This document shows positions 34,222-44,752 of a stretch of DNA of 64,000 bases, piece by piece. The stretch's first letter is position 1. Each line of letters starts with the position of its first letter. Source of the DNA: Litsea cubeba (lineage: Eukaryota > Streptophyta > Magnoliopsida > Laurales > Lauraceae); assembly GCA_012931725.1 (NCBI GenBank), contig CM022944.1:70412737-70476736 (forward strand). Direction: 5' to 3'. Below the pieces are notes generated by a model. The model saw nothing but the letters and a program-made list of their open reading frames with translations, was not told the origin of the DNA and ran no database searches. Position numbers and translations under genes: made by a program.

Positions 34222-36168
34222 TCAATGCCAGTCTGGTTGGCATCTCATGCCCATCCCGTCTACATGCTGCTCAAAGACTTTGGTGGTCAAAGGCTTAGTA
34301 AAGGGATCTGTCAGATTGTCTGCAGAGGCTATCTTGGTGATAGCAATATCACCTCTCTGCACAATCTCTCTGACCAAGTGATACTTCTTCTGTACATGTT
34401 TTTGGATCTTATGGCTCCTGGGTTCCTTAGACTGTGCGACTGCCCTGCTGCTGTCACAGTAAACTGTGAACGGCTGTCGCGCCAAAGGTACCACTCCAAG
34501 TTCCAGAAGGAATCTTTTGAGCCATACTGCTTCTTTAGCTGCTTCACAAGCGGCTACATATTCAGCCTTCGAGGTGGAATCAGCGGTACATTCCTGTTTA
34601 ATACTCCTCCAGCTAATAACTCCGTCACCAAGTATAAACACATATCCAGAAGTTGATTTCCTGGAATCCTTATCTGACATAAAGTCAGAATCCGTGTATC
34701 CGACTGGAATCAACTCATCACTGCCATAAATCAACATGTAATCTCTAGTCCTTCTCAAGTATTTGAGAATACATTTTACAGCAGTCCAATGATCAGGCCC
34801 TGGGTTAGACTGATATTTGCTGACTAGGCCCACTGCATGACAGATATCCGGTCTAGTACATAACATAGCATACATGAGGCTACCCACAGCCAAAGCGTAT
34901 GGTATTGCTCTCATTTGCTCCTTTTCCTCAGGTGTCTTGGGACACTGATCCTTGGAAAGGTTCATTCCATGCTTGAAGGGTGTGATACCTTTCTTGGAAT
35001 CTTGCATAGTAAACCGTACCAGTACCTTATCTATGTATGCAGCTTGGGATAAGCCTATCATCCTATTTTTCCAGTCTCGATGGAGTTTAATCCCTAGGAT
35101 GTAGCTTGCTTCTCCCAAGTCCTTCATATCAAAAGTCTTAGCCAACCAAATTTTCACTGTTGACAACAGTCCTATGTCACTCGCTAGGAGTAGGATATCA
35201 TCGACATATAATACTAGAAAAACTACCCTGCCTCCTTCAGTTTTCATGTACACACATGACTCATCCGGATTTTGACAAAAACCAAATGACTTGATTGCCT
35301 CGTCAAAATGGATGTTCCAACTCCGGGATGCCTGCTTCAGTCCATAAATGGACTTCTGCAATTTGCAAACTCTTTGCGCTTGGTTTTTAGCTACAAAACC
35401 GTCTGGTTGCATCATATAGATGTCTTCCTCAAGATGGCCGTTGAGAAATGCCGTCTTGACATCCATTTGCCAAATCTCGTAATCAAGATGAGCTGCAATG
35501 GATAAGAGTATCCGGATGGACTTGAGCATGGCTACCGGTGAGAAGGTTTCCTCATAATCGATGCCTTCTTTCTGAGTATAACCTTTCGCAACAAGCTTGG
35601 CCTTAAAGGTCTCCACTCTTCCATCCGGTCCTCTCTTTCTCTTGTAGACCCACTTACACCCAATAGGTTTAATATTGGCAGGCAAGTCCACAAGTGTCCA
35701 GACCTGATTAGAGTACATCGACTCCATCTCAGCTTTCATAGCTTCCTGCCAACGTCCCGAGTCTATGTCATTGATTGCTTCATCATAGTTACAGGGATCT
35801 TGTTCTTGCTCTTCCGGGATTGCCTCGTAAGACTCTCCCAAAAGTGAGAACCTCACAAGGGGTCTGATAGTTCTCCCACTACGACGAGGCACTGGTGTAA
35901 CTACTGGGTCAGGAGAGGGCTGATTCTCTTGAAGTTCGGTTATATTTGGATTTGGAATTGATTGCTCTTGAATTTCTTCCAAGATAACCTTTTCTAAAGA
36001 TTTCCGGTCATTCATATAATCTTCCTCCAGAAAAACCGCATTGGTGCTGACAAGCACTTTTTGCTCTCTGGGATTATAGAATAACCAACCCTTAGTTCCT
36101 TTGGGATATCCTATAAAAGTGCATACTTCCGACCTTGTTTCCAACTTATCCGTCTTAACCTTTAGCAC
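34222..36168 (-). CDS. pol: Copia reverse transcriptase and RNase H
   Basis: 648-codon open frame, the C-terminal part of Pol. It begins in the integrase C-terminal region (FIGYPKGTKGWLFYNP), then RT (QVWTLVDLP, GCKWVYKRKRG, VKTAFLNGHLEEDIYM, YGLKQASRSW, catalytic YVDDILLLAS) and RNase H (GYTDSDFMSDKDSRKSTSG, SKAEYVAACEAAKE). It stops close to the polypurine tract, as usual. The first Met is not a biological start: the same frame runs through a single stop (36214-36216) into the integrase stretch upstream. Confidence 0.93.
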   Translation of the reverse strand: MLKVKTDKLETRSEVCTFIGYPKGTKGWLFYNPREQKVLVSTNAVFLEEDYMNDRKSLEKVILEEIQEQSIPNPNITELQENQPSPDPVVTPVPRRSGRTIRPLVRFSLLGESYEAIPEEQEQDPCNYDEAINDIDSGRWQEAMKAEMESMYSNQVWTLVDLPANIKPIGCKWVYKRKRGPDGRVETFKAKLVAKGYTQKEGIDYEETFSPVAMLKSIRILLSIAAHLDYEIWQMDVKTAFLNGHLEEDIYMMQPDGFVAKNQAQRVCKLQKSIYGLKQASRSWNIHFDEAIKSFGFCQNPDESCVYMKTEGGRVVFLVLYVDDILLLASDIGLLSTVKIWLAKTFDMKDLGEASYILGIKLHRDWKNRMIGLSQAAYIDKVLVRFTMQDSKKGITPFKHGMNLSKDQCPKTPEEKEQMRAIPYALAVGSLMYAMLCTRPDICHAVGLVSKYQSNPGPDHWTAVKCILKYLRRTRDYMLIYGSDELIPVGYTDSDFMSDKDSRKSTSGYVFILGDGVISWRSIKQECTADSTSKAEYVAACEAAKEAVWLKRFLLELGVVPLARQPFTVYCDSSRAVAQSKEPRSHKIQKHVQKKYHLVREIVQRGDIAITKIASADNLTDPFTKPLTTKVFEQHVDGMGMRCQPDWH

Positions 36169-36213
36169 GTGTGCCGGACAACCCCAAATGTGTAAATGTT
36201 GTAGACTCGGCTT

Positions 36214-36942
36214 TCACCCAGACCACAACTCCCGGGGAGTCACAGGTACAGACTTAGATGGTACGAGGTTTAGTATGTACATTGCAGTGTCTAAGGCAAA
36301 ACCCCAAAAGAATATAGGTAATCCTGAGAAACTCATCATAGACCTGATCATATCTAAAAGAGTCCGGTTCCTTCTTTCTGCTACTCCATTCTGTTGAGGC
36401 ATACCAGGAGCAGACAACTGGGATAGAATCCCATTCTCTGATAAGTATCCCATAAATTCAACAGAGAGATATTCTCCTCCTCGATTTGATCGAAGAGTCT
36501 TGATACTTTTACCTAATTGTTTTTCCGCTTCCGCTCGAAACTCTTTGAACTTTTCAAAAGCCTCGGACTTGCGGTGCATAAGATATATGTATCCATATCT
36601 TGAGTAATCATCGGTGAAAGTGATGAAGTACTCATATCCTCCTCTGGCTCTAACGTTTATGGGTCCACACACATCAGTATGCACTAATTCCAATAAATCT
36701 TTGGCCCTATTGCCCTTAGATGAAAAAGGTCTTTTGGTCATTTTGCCTTCCAAACAGGACTCGCAGACAAGCATTGGTTCTACCACCAATGAAGGCAAGA
36801 TACCATCTTTCACTAGCCTGTCAATCCTGTTTAGGTTTATATGACCTAGCCTTAGGTGCCAAAGTTTTGTTGGATTAGATGAAGGTGATTTCCTCTTTAA
36901 TGATGGTCTATTAATTGTTTCGGTATCATGTATCTCATACAT
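36214..36942 (-). pseudogene. pol: Copia integrase (stop at the end, shift at the start)
   Basis: 242 codons. GAG-pre-integrase (LWHLRLGHINLNRIDRLVKDG), zinc-binding residues to CESCLEGKMTKRPF, then the DDE core: VHTDVCGPI, FTDDYSRYGY, and Glu in PQQNGVAERRNRTL. The stop TGA at 36216-36214 looks like CGA to TGA decay, since the same frame continues as 36168-34222. Its 5' end overlaps the end of gag-protease (36935) in another frame, implying a one-base loss there. Confidence 0.9.
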
Positions 36943-38176
36943 TGTGGGAAGTTAACAGATAAAGTCCATTGGTTACCTTGCCAGAATAAATAAAAGTACC
37001 GTTCCTCTTTATGACAACTTCAGTATCAAAAGTAATAGAATAACTTTTATTCACCAAACTAGAAACTGAAATTAAATTCCGTCGTAAAGACGGTACATAT
37101 AAAGTGTCTGACAAAACCAATTTATTATCTGAAAAACATAAAGTAATAACTCCTACTGAAACCGCTCTTGCCTTAGCATCAGATCCTAGGTTGACAATGA
37201 TTTCTCGATCACTTAGCCTCCTGGTTTCCTTGAACCCTTGCAACGAGTTACATATGTGATTAGTTGCACCGGAGTCAACACACCAGGAGTCTGAAGTACT
37301 AGTTGCAAAACTAACTTCAGAAACAAGTGACTCAATCATACCTGGGGTCTTCTTCTTAGACAGATAATCAGGACAATTCCTCTTCCAATGTCCTGTCATA
37401 CCACAATGGAAACACTTTCCTTTTGTACCTGCACCCTTAGCCTTTGCCACACCACCAGTAGCACCATTCTCTGCTTTAGGACCTTTGGGAACTGATTTCT
37501 TCTTGCCTTTCCGCCCTTTGCCTTTCGGCTTGGACTTGGCATGTGACTTTTCTGTCATCAGGGCAGTTGACTTTTTCATGATCCCTTCAGTTGCTACCAG
37601 CTGGCCAGACAGCTCAGCTAGAGTCAGATTCATTTTGTTCATATTATAATTGACCTTAAAATTGTTGAATGAATCTGGTAGCGACTCAAGGATTATGTCA
37701 ATCCGCGATTCTGCATCAATCGCGGCACCCAGTATATCCAACTCATTCAATGAGTCCATCATCTTAAGCATGTGGTCCTGTACTGGTGTACCCTCAGCCA
37801 TTTTGGTGCTTATAAGCACCCTCATAGCTGCCTGCCTAGCAGGCCTGCCCTGTTCCGCAAACATCTCCTTTAAGTTCGATATCATATCGTATGCAGTCTT
37901 AAAGGATTGATGTTGGTGTTGCAAAACACTAGACATGGATGCCTGAATATAACATCTGGCCATCTCATCGTCTTTTGTCCACTTAGCATAAAGGTCTTTC
38001 TGTTCCTGTGATGCATCTGGCATAGGCTCATCAAGGGGGGTTGTGGTAAGGACATATTTGTATCTTGAAGCAGTTAGGACAATATCCAGATCTATTTTCC
38101 AGTCCATGTAGTTGGATCCCACCAATTTGTTCTGGTTGAGGATGGTCGCAAGTGGATTGAAAGTATTCGAATTCAT
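36935..38176 (-). CDS. gag: Copia Gag and protease
   Basis: Capsid/nucleocapsid plus aspartic protease. I prefer ATG 38176 (MNSNTFNPLAT) to the ATG at 38203. An N-terminal Copia gag domain (LVGSNYMDWKIDL to about residue 195) is followed by a Lys/Gly-rich linker, a CCHC knuckle (CFHCGMTGHWKRNC, about residue 255) and the protease active site VDSGATNHIC (about residue 300). Protease continues to VPSLRRNLISV. The stop at 36935-36937 overlaps the integrase frame. Confidence 0.92.
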   Translation of the reverse strand: MNSNTFNPLATILNQNKLVGSNYMDWKIDLDIVLTASRYKYVLTTTPLDEPMPDASQEQKDLYAKWTKDDEMARCYIQASMSSVLQHQHQSFKTAYDMISNLKEMFAEQGRPARQAAMRVLISTKMAEGTPVQDHMLKMMDSLNELDILGAAIDAESRIDIILESLPDSFNNFKVNYNMNKMNLTLAELSGQLVATEGIMKKSTALMTEKSHAKSKPKGKGRKGKKKSVPKGPKAENGATGGVAKAKGAGTKGKCFHCGMTGHWKRNCPDYLSKKKTPGMIESLVSEVSFATSTSDSWCVDSGATNHICNSLQGFKETRRLSDREIIVNLGSDAKARAVSVGVITLCFSDNKLVLSDTLYVPSLRRNLISVSSLVNKSYSITFDTEVVIKRNGTFIYSGKVTNGLYLLTSHNV

Positions 38177-38203
38177 GCTGTATAAATTAAAGCACATAAC
38201 CAT

Positions 38204-39965
38204 ATATTCAATAAAAGAATACGAATGGCATTAAGTTTTAGTATTCTACCAAATTTATGTGGGAATCCTCATAACCACTAAATTTAGAATACATCGGAAT
38301 CCCAATCCCCTAGAGCATGCCTCCTTGGGGAGTGCAAATGTCCTTGGATTGGTGCGGATCAAAGTTTGTCAAAATTGAAATTAAGATTAACTATTCATGA
38401 TCCCCATCATTCATTATCAACTAGGTATCTCATACCAAATAATGTATGACTCCCGATTAACTTTGGTTTCTAAAATACATGAGGTAAATCCTTGGGGATA
38501 CTACATCATTATTTTAGTTAAGTGTGACCCACCAACTAATATTGCATGACAACCGCAATGGGCAGCTCCTCCTTGGGGAGTGAACCCCCACCACGTCTCA
38601 CCAATACTATCCAAAGGAGATCCATATCTAGTAACCAGACAAATAGAAGCCCTCCGTGAGGAATGGCCACTCTCTTGGTGGCGCGAGGCTAATACTTTCC
38701 TTACAATGGACCTATGGTGGAAAACCATGGGGATTTCTCAATTTGAATGCCCCGCTCCCACTTAATATTTTAGAATTGAGGATTTCCTTTTAAGGTATTA
38801 GGGCCCACATATATAAATATATAAATCATCAAATCATCTCATGATATGATCTAAGATTGGTTCCAAGTCAAGTTATTTTAAGGAAAGTCCAGTTTCTTAA
38901 ATTAGTGTTGCCAATGTGTCCATCTCATGGGACATCAACACTAATTAGAACTCTTTCCAAAAATTAATTTTATTTGACCAATATTAGTAACTTGCTATGT
39001 TTGGATCAGATTTGGAAACATTCAAAATAAAGCATTCAACTATAAATAGAAAACGCAAAAACTAGAAACTAGTCCTCTCCTCCACATGGCCAAAGCGGAA
39101 TAGACTTCTTGGACTTCTAGACTTTCCAAAAATTTGGAATTCCTCAAAACACTTTGGGAAACTCCAAAACAACTTTGGTAATCTTCAAACTCTTTGATTA
39201 GGAGTCCAGCTTCACTTTCCTTCTTCGTCTCAGACATCGCCAGAATTTACAAATTTAGAAATTACATAAATTCCTATGTCTCTACGATGAGACTTACATG
39301 ATAATCTATTAATGGAAATAAAAGGCTCATAGGGAATTTCACCATGCCTTGCCCTTAACCGGGAAACCAAGGAAACCATGATGCCCTTTACAACTTGTCA
39401 AAAATAAACATTCAACCATAAAAGAAAGTAAAAGACTTATGGGCCATATGGAGAGGACATGATAACCTGCATGTTAATATCTCATACTAGTAAAGCAACT
39501 CACAAAATCAGGTTACCAAACAACAATGGAATGATAAGATGGCAAATATTACCACTACTATGATTCATGCCCTACGCAGAGGGGGTCCGGGGGTGTCCCC
39601 CGGCGGGGGTCGAGCTGCCCGGTCAGCTCGCGGGGGCCCAGGGAGCAGCGCCCCCGAAACAAAAATAGAAACTGCGATCTTCTGTGTCAGTGTCTTCGGT
39701 CGACCGACCTGACGGAAATCTGCAGGTTGGGTTTTTCTAATTCGTGTCCAAACATTTCCAGAACTCTTCTGAAGACTCCCAATGGCTTCCTACCATCATT
39801 CCATCATTGTTAAACCCTTTTGTGACTATCCAAACATGGATTCACTAATTATACAAGCAAAACCATCAAAACTGATCCATACATAGCCCTTGATCTATCC
39901 TCTTCGCATCTCATGCAAAGATTAGATCAAGTTTACTGATCTAACATGATTAGAGATGAGGTAAG
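38204..39965 (-). other. Long Copia 5' leader
   Basis: 1.76 kb between the primer site and Gag without a conserved frame. A 65-codon frame at 39237-39040 (MSETKKESE) has no family match that I know. The leader holds a GC-rich triple hairpin near its 5' end, the likely place for packaging or dimerisation signals. Confidence 0.6.
39587..39656 (-). other. Three back-to-back GC hairpins in the Copia leader
   Basis: Perfect 7-bp stems: CCGGGGG/CCCCCGG (39587-39603, 3-nt loop), CGAGCTG/CAGCTCG (39611-39630, 6-nt loop) and CGGGGGC/GCCCCCG (39631-39656, 12-nt loop). The block is very GC-rich inside AT-rich DNA. I infer an RNA structure in the genomic transcript. Confidence 0.75.
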
Positions 39966-39977
39966 GCTCTGATACCA
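39966..39977 (-). other. Copia primer binding site, tRNA-iMet type
   Basis: Minus-strand TGGTATCAGAGC, two bases from the 5' LTR. Confidence 0.9.
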
Positions 39978-39979
39978 AT

Positions 39980-41651
39980 TGTTGGAAATTAGGTGGGCCT
40001 CTAGGATAGGTTTCAAAAACTTTTGATCCACTTGATACAGGGATCAACTATCCAGAAGGCTATCAATGTGTCCAAGATGCAAACCCTCTAGCTCATCTAT
40101 CATGATCAGTAATATAATCTATCTAGGAGATAGAAAATCAGTAACAAACATGCAACAAAGATCTATATCATACAAGGAAATAGATTATACCTTTGGAGCT
40201 CGGTTGTGCTCTAATGGAGAAGTTGATACTTTCTTTGATGACGAACTCTTTCGAGAATCAAACAGATTTCTCCAAAAACCCAATGGCCTTCCACGCTATT
40301 ACCCGAATTAGAATCTCTTTTTCAAGAAGATGGGTGGGATCTTCAAGAGAAGACAACTAGGAACTAGAAGAGAGAGAAGAGAAGTGCAACTCTTGCACAA
40401 AGGGGGCTGGGCGTGAATTCCAAGGGTGGACGTCCAAGCCCCCTTTGGTTCCCTATTTATAGCTTTTGCAAACTACTCTTTACTAATTTAATTAGAAGTC
40501 TCACTTCCAAATTAATTAGTAACTTTCTTCTCTTTCTTAATTACAATAGAAGTCTCACTTCCATTAATAATTAGAAACATACTATTACCACTATTAGAAG
40601 TCTCACTTCAAATAGAAATAGTAACTTTCCTTTTAGAGTTCAACTAGAATTAGTATCCGTCTGATGATTGGGCTAGCCTGGGGACCACTAAGGATTCCTT
40701 AGAAAGCTGGCTTCAACTGGGACACGCGACCCCACATCTCATGTGCAATCCGGGCCCACAGTTAATTGCAAATAATTCCACTATATAAATGCAATTGAAC
40801 TCCAGTCTTAGGAAATTACATAGAAGACCCTAAACTTCCCTATTACCACAAGTAGGCCCCTCCATCAATATCCATGAATCAATTGGACCTGTCTTCCAAA
40901 CTAGATCCATATCTTATTATCCTTGAGCCCCAATTAATTATAATGATCAATGGTACCTTTCCAATTAACTCTTAATCGGAATGGGTGTACACTTACCAAT
41001 GATTAAATCCATTAATTGGCAAAAGGGGATATTAGAGATAGATTCCATCTTGACCATTGAATATTCCCACAGCTCTACTACCACGTACCCAAATCACCGA
41101 GGTGTTGACCTACAGGTGGCCTCACTCATTGGTGATTCAAAGCAAATGAATAGATAGAAACTTGAGTTCATTAATGTCTCAGGATTGAGAGCTTATTGCT
41201 AGGGAATTATGAGAGCAGACCTTAATATAAAGACAGTGTTTATAAGGTGCTTCTCATGGTCCTTCAATACATCCAATGTACCAGCACTATGATCCAGAAT
41301 CTTTCATTCTGATGATCGAGACAAATCACACTATCTCATAATGATCAAAATGCCGCAATCTTGTCAGTATGAGATGTCCAGTCTCATCACTGGTTGTGAA
41401 GATATTCAAGTATAAGATTTATTATACATGTCTCTCGTATGTGGATCTCATCCATACACATGTATTATATCTAGTATACTTATGGACTCCGGTTCATCTC
41501 ATGAACCATTATGTCATTCGTATTGGTTATGTGCAAGTATATAATTAAACACCATTCATCTCATGAAATGGAAAGCATGAATATATTGATTAATAAAGAA
41601 ATGAATCAATTTATTACATCATATGCTTGTATGGAGACAATAAAACTAACA
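39980..41651 (-). repeat. Copia 5' LTR
   Basis: 1672 bp, the 5' LTR in the element's own orientation. It is followed by the second ACCGG target-site copy. Confidence 0.95.
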
Positions 41652-41656
41652 ACCGG

Positions 41657-41888
41657 TGTTGGAGAAAAGGAAGGGGGTGCAGCCATCTGACGTCGTACTC
41701 GTCGTCCACCATCGCTCCGTTGCTGGAGAAGAAGATCAGAGAAGGATATTGCTGGAGAAGAGGATCAAATGCTTTGTTTCACCCATTTTTCTTTATTTGA
41801 ACAAAACACCCTTTTTTTTTAAAGAAGCAATTGAGATGGTGTAATGCTGTACATGACATTTGATACAGATGGCTAGAGGGGATAGGCT
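41657..41888 (+). repeat. Right arm of the hairpin-forming inverted repeat, outer part
   Basis: Continuation of 32514-32534 after the Copia insertion, antiparallel to 32180-31941. It ends GAGGGGATAGGCT against GGCCTATCCCCTC of the left arm. I could not identify a target-site duplication outside the arms. Confidence 0.8.
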
Positions 41889-42066
41889 GATACAGACTCT
41901 ACAGTACGTATGCTGAATTAGCGATGACTTCAACCAGAACATCCACTGCATATTTATATCGAGGCTTACTAAAAAAAATAACATATCAAACTTCGTTGAA
42001 ATAAGGAAGAAAAAAATTCTCAATGCCACTGAATTCCCCAACGCTTTTGTTTTTTAGTATAAAAAT
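41889..42066. other. Short AT-rich flank, no gene
   Basis: 178 bases between the hairpin arm and the solo LTR with no recognisable feature apart from A/T runs. The last five bases, AAAAT, are the left target-site copy of the solo LTR. Confidence 0.5.
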
Positions 42067-42950
42067 TGTGTGGGGAGATTTCCAGAACCACAGGATTACG
42101 CTAATCACAGCCATCAGATGAGACTAAGCACTCTCACGTGCCATCCGCGTGCCATCCACATGGCACCAAGCTCACCCCGGCTACCAGGACAGGAGGTCCG
42201 GCCGAAGTCAGGCAGCTCCGGGCCCTTAGCGCCGAACTGACTCACCCCGGGCGTCATCTTGGCAGGTAGCTCCACCTCGGCTAGGCCACCCCGGATGCCA
42301 TCTCGGCAGAAAGCTCCACCTCGGCTGAACAAGCCGGGATGGAAGCCGAAACCAGAAAGAGTCTCCACTCACGCCCCTCATCCTCCACGTCACCAGGCAC
42401 GTGGAGGGATAAAGGCACGAGCTAGTGGGACAGACACGACATCCAGCGGCTGAGGCCACATCAGGGCAAGGCCCGAGGGCAGATCCCACGATCCCCTATC
42501 GCCAAAGGCGTCCAACACGATCTGGCACATTAAATGTGACGTGGGCTGAACCGACGCGTATTAAATACGACGTGGGCTGATCCGACGCGCATTTATGACA
42601 ACGTGGGCTGATCATGGCTCCCCAGTCGATTCATGAGACCCCACCACGATGTCTCCCAAAGATACGTCCCAAACTCTATAAATAGAGACTCAAACCAACA
42701 TTAAAGGTACGCACAATTTCATTCACAGAGCCGTTACTCTGTCTCTCTTCTCCTTCTCCTTCCATTGTTCCAGTTCCCACACTGACTTTGGCATCGGAGA
42801 GCCTTGCGCCGCCCAGGCCAGGGTCCTTTGATCGTTTTCTCTTCTCTTTCAGGCTTTCGGACGGTATCCAGTCATTCCCAGTCATCATCATCATCGGATA
42901 AGTCCTCTAAGGCACCTCCTTATTGTGGGTCATTATTTTCTGCACCTACA
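42067..42950 (+). mobile_element. Solo LTR of a Tat-lineage element
   Basis: 884 bp from TGTGTGGGGAGATTTCC to CTGCACCTACA, flanked by a perfect 5-bp duplication AAAAT (42062-42066 and 42951-42955). No internal region is present, so recombination between two LTRs left one. A TATA box (TATAAATA, 42677-42684) points toward the IRX10-like exon about 700 bp downstream. Same family as the LTR at 30917-31822. Confidence 0.93.
42677..42684 (+). promoter_or_regulatory. TATA box of the solo LTR
   Basis: TATAAATA in CTCTATAAATAGAG, about 270 bases before the LTR end. The complete Tat LTR has the same motif at 49181-49188. Confidence 0.6.
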
Positions 42951-42955
42951 AAAAT

Positions 42956-43349
42956 GATAAACCATTGATTAATAAAAATTCCAACTAGTGGAATTACTAA
43001 CTTTTCTAGGTTTTGACTAGTTCTTATTTTAACCTAATTAGACAAGAGGATCATTGGAAGGGCCTTATTATTATTGAGTTTGTGAGTCCAAGTGACATGA
43101 ACAAAAAAAAAAAACCATTTTAATAACAATTTCCGTTTTGATAACAATTATCCAAATGATTTATCATTGTAGTTGGTACTCCATTTATTTGGTTGGTAAA
43201 AATTAATAACAATGATCTTTCAGAACTTTTATTCCCCAAGTTTGCCCTTATCCGAGACCATTTGACTTGTTTTGGTGCTCCCTCGGTGTATGATACCAGT
43301 CCTGCTCAATCAAAGCCGCCTGTATGCTTGCAGGAAGAGCACCAGCAGC
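42956..43349. other. Upstream region of the IRX10-like gene
   Basis: AT-rich sequence with no transposon signature that I recognise; probably host promoter. A frame at 43193-43504 crosses into the putative leader and is not convincing as a gene. Confidence 0.4.
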
Positions 43350-43503
43350 TTATCTGCAGCTGTAAAAAAAAAAATAATAAACAGCTTTCTTTGGTTACAA
43401 CAGCTACCCATTTTCCCTGTTCCTTCTTTGAAGCCCTAAGCCTACGAAATTTCTCTTTACAACCACTCTCCCAACGACATTCCAACTTCCCTCGTTTGTG
43501 CTG

Positions 43504-43555
43504 ATGAGATTTAGCTCAAGAACTTTTTTGAGTTCGGATTAAGATGGAGATCTGA
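43504..43555 (+). promoter_or_regulatory. Two short upstream ORFs in the putative 5' leader
   Basis: ATG 43504 opens a 12-codon frame ending TAA at 43542, and ATG 43544 opens a 3-codon frame ending TGA at 43555. Both lie upstream of the main ATG at 43658 and could lower its translation, if the transcript starts upstream of them. Confidence 0.4.
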
Positions 43556-43657
43556 ACAGGGTCTGTCTTGCAACTTAAGTCTTCTTTTGAATAAATTTCA
43601 AAGAACACACCTCTCCTTCGTTGATAATTTTCAAGTTGAAGCAGTCAGAGGCAGGAA

Positions 43658-43763
43658 ATGAAGGTTGGGATGTGGGGTTTTCGTATTCTGTCTCTTTTTC
43701 TCCTACTTGTTATGGTGATTGCTGAGGAGATCGGGCAGAATCCGCATACGGAGCGGATTTCAG
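43658..43763 (+). CDS. First exon of an IRX10/IRX10L-like (GT47) xylosyltransferase
   Basis: ATG at 43658 starts 35 codons: a short N-terminus, a hydrophobic core (ILSLFLLLVMVIA) typical of a signal peptide or anchor, and PHTERIS, followed by a consensus donor (G|GTGGGT, phase 1). In plant IRX10 and IRX10L proteins, TERISG follows the signal peptide directly, before the exostosin-type GT47 domain that extends xylan in the Golgi. The leader upstream is pyrimidine-rich. I cannot find the second exon (expected SAGDVLED) in the remaining 20 kb. The gene is therefore either split by a very long, transposon-filled intron or is a truncated remnant. The call rests on a short match plus gene structure. 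Confidence 0.6.
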
Positions 43764-44752
43764 GTGGGTCTTGTTTCATTTCCTGTTTTCGACTTGGAAT
43801 TTAAGTTTCTTTTCATGTTAGTTAGAATCGGGCTTTCTGGACGTTTTGTGGGGTTTGGGTTTATTCATATTTTGGATTTTTGGGTCTGATCTAGTTTGAT
43901 TTCTGGTTGCTTGGGCTGCTATAACCTGCTATTAAATGATTTCAATGCCTTATAGACACACAACTATGTAGATTTTTGGGGTTTTTGAGAGATTGGGGTG
44001 CTCTTGATGGTGATGTATGTTTGAAGGTTGAAATGTTGAATACAAGGTATGTTAGGTGCATTTGAGCTAATTTATGGGTCTTTTCTGTTATTGCTTTGGT
44101 GCCAAGTTATTGAGATCTAGAGGTTGAATGACTGTAATTGAGTTCTTTTCAGGTTCGTTATTGCTTCTTTGGAATTGTGCGGCTATGTACTGTTGACTTT
44201 GATAGATATAGTTATGTGGTGTGAAAGGAGAAGAGAATGATCACTTTACCTTTTTTTTAAGTAAATTGTAGTTGCTATCTTTCTTTTTCTATGGATGTTA
44301 TTTCATTTTAGCTTCAATTTAACTTAAAAAGATGCCAAACAGAAACTTAGCACTTGTTCTTGTTGTAACTGAATTATAACTATTCCACCTCTCCAAAATT
44401 TTCTTCTATCAGCAGTGATAGTTTATTGAGACCAATTCATGAAGTTTTACCATGTTCACTCTGAGCTTTAGTTAACAAAGATAATTTCTTTGTCCCTGGC
44501 TCTGGTTCAGCTCGTTAGGAAATAGGGTGTTTGTGTAAGAGTGCGTGAGTTTGAATCCTCCATCTATCCCCAAAAGGAAAAAAATCTTTAGTTTAGAAAC
44601 TTTCTAAAAAAAGAATCAATATTCTGTTTAAAAACCTTCTAATAAAAATATGAAATTTCAACTTATGGATTGGATAGTATTTGCCGCTCCTTAGATTTCA
44701 AAAGCGCGGGGTCGTTTCTCTGATCTCCTTCTAGATCTGGTTGTAAGACTTT
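43764..44752 (+). other. Putative intron 1 of the IRX10-like gene, proximal part
   Basis: About 1 kb of T-rich sequence after the splice donor, with no transposon and no open frame, as expected of a plant intron. From 44753 on it is replaced by chromovirus debris. Confidence 0.45.

Larger units (their letters stand above)
32535..41651 (-). mobile_element. Complete Copia element, minus strand, inserted in the hairpin
   Basis: 9117 bp with two 1672-bp LTRs (TGTTGG to TAACA on the plus strand), iMet primer site, long leader, gag-protease, integrase, RT and RNase H, and polypurine tract. The 5-bp target-site duplication ACCGG is perfect at 32530-32534 and 41652-41656. Equal LTR lengths and few differences suggest a fairly recent insertion. 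LTR size and overall length resemble Angela-type elements; that lineage call is tentative. Confidence 0.95.

Noticed and set aside
36101..36397. 98-codon plus-strand frame within the Copia element
   Set aside because: It is the reverse strand of the integrase coding region.
43193..43504. 103-codon plus-strand frame
   Set aside because: It overlaps the likely promoter and leader of the IRX10-like exon, contains poly-A coded Lys/Asn runs and has no known motif.
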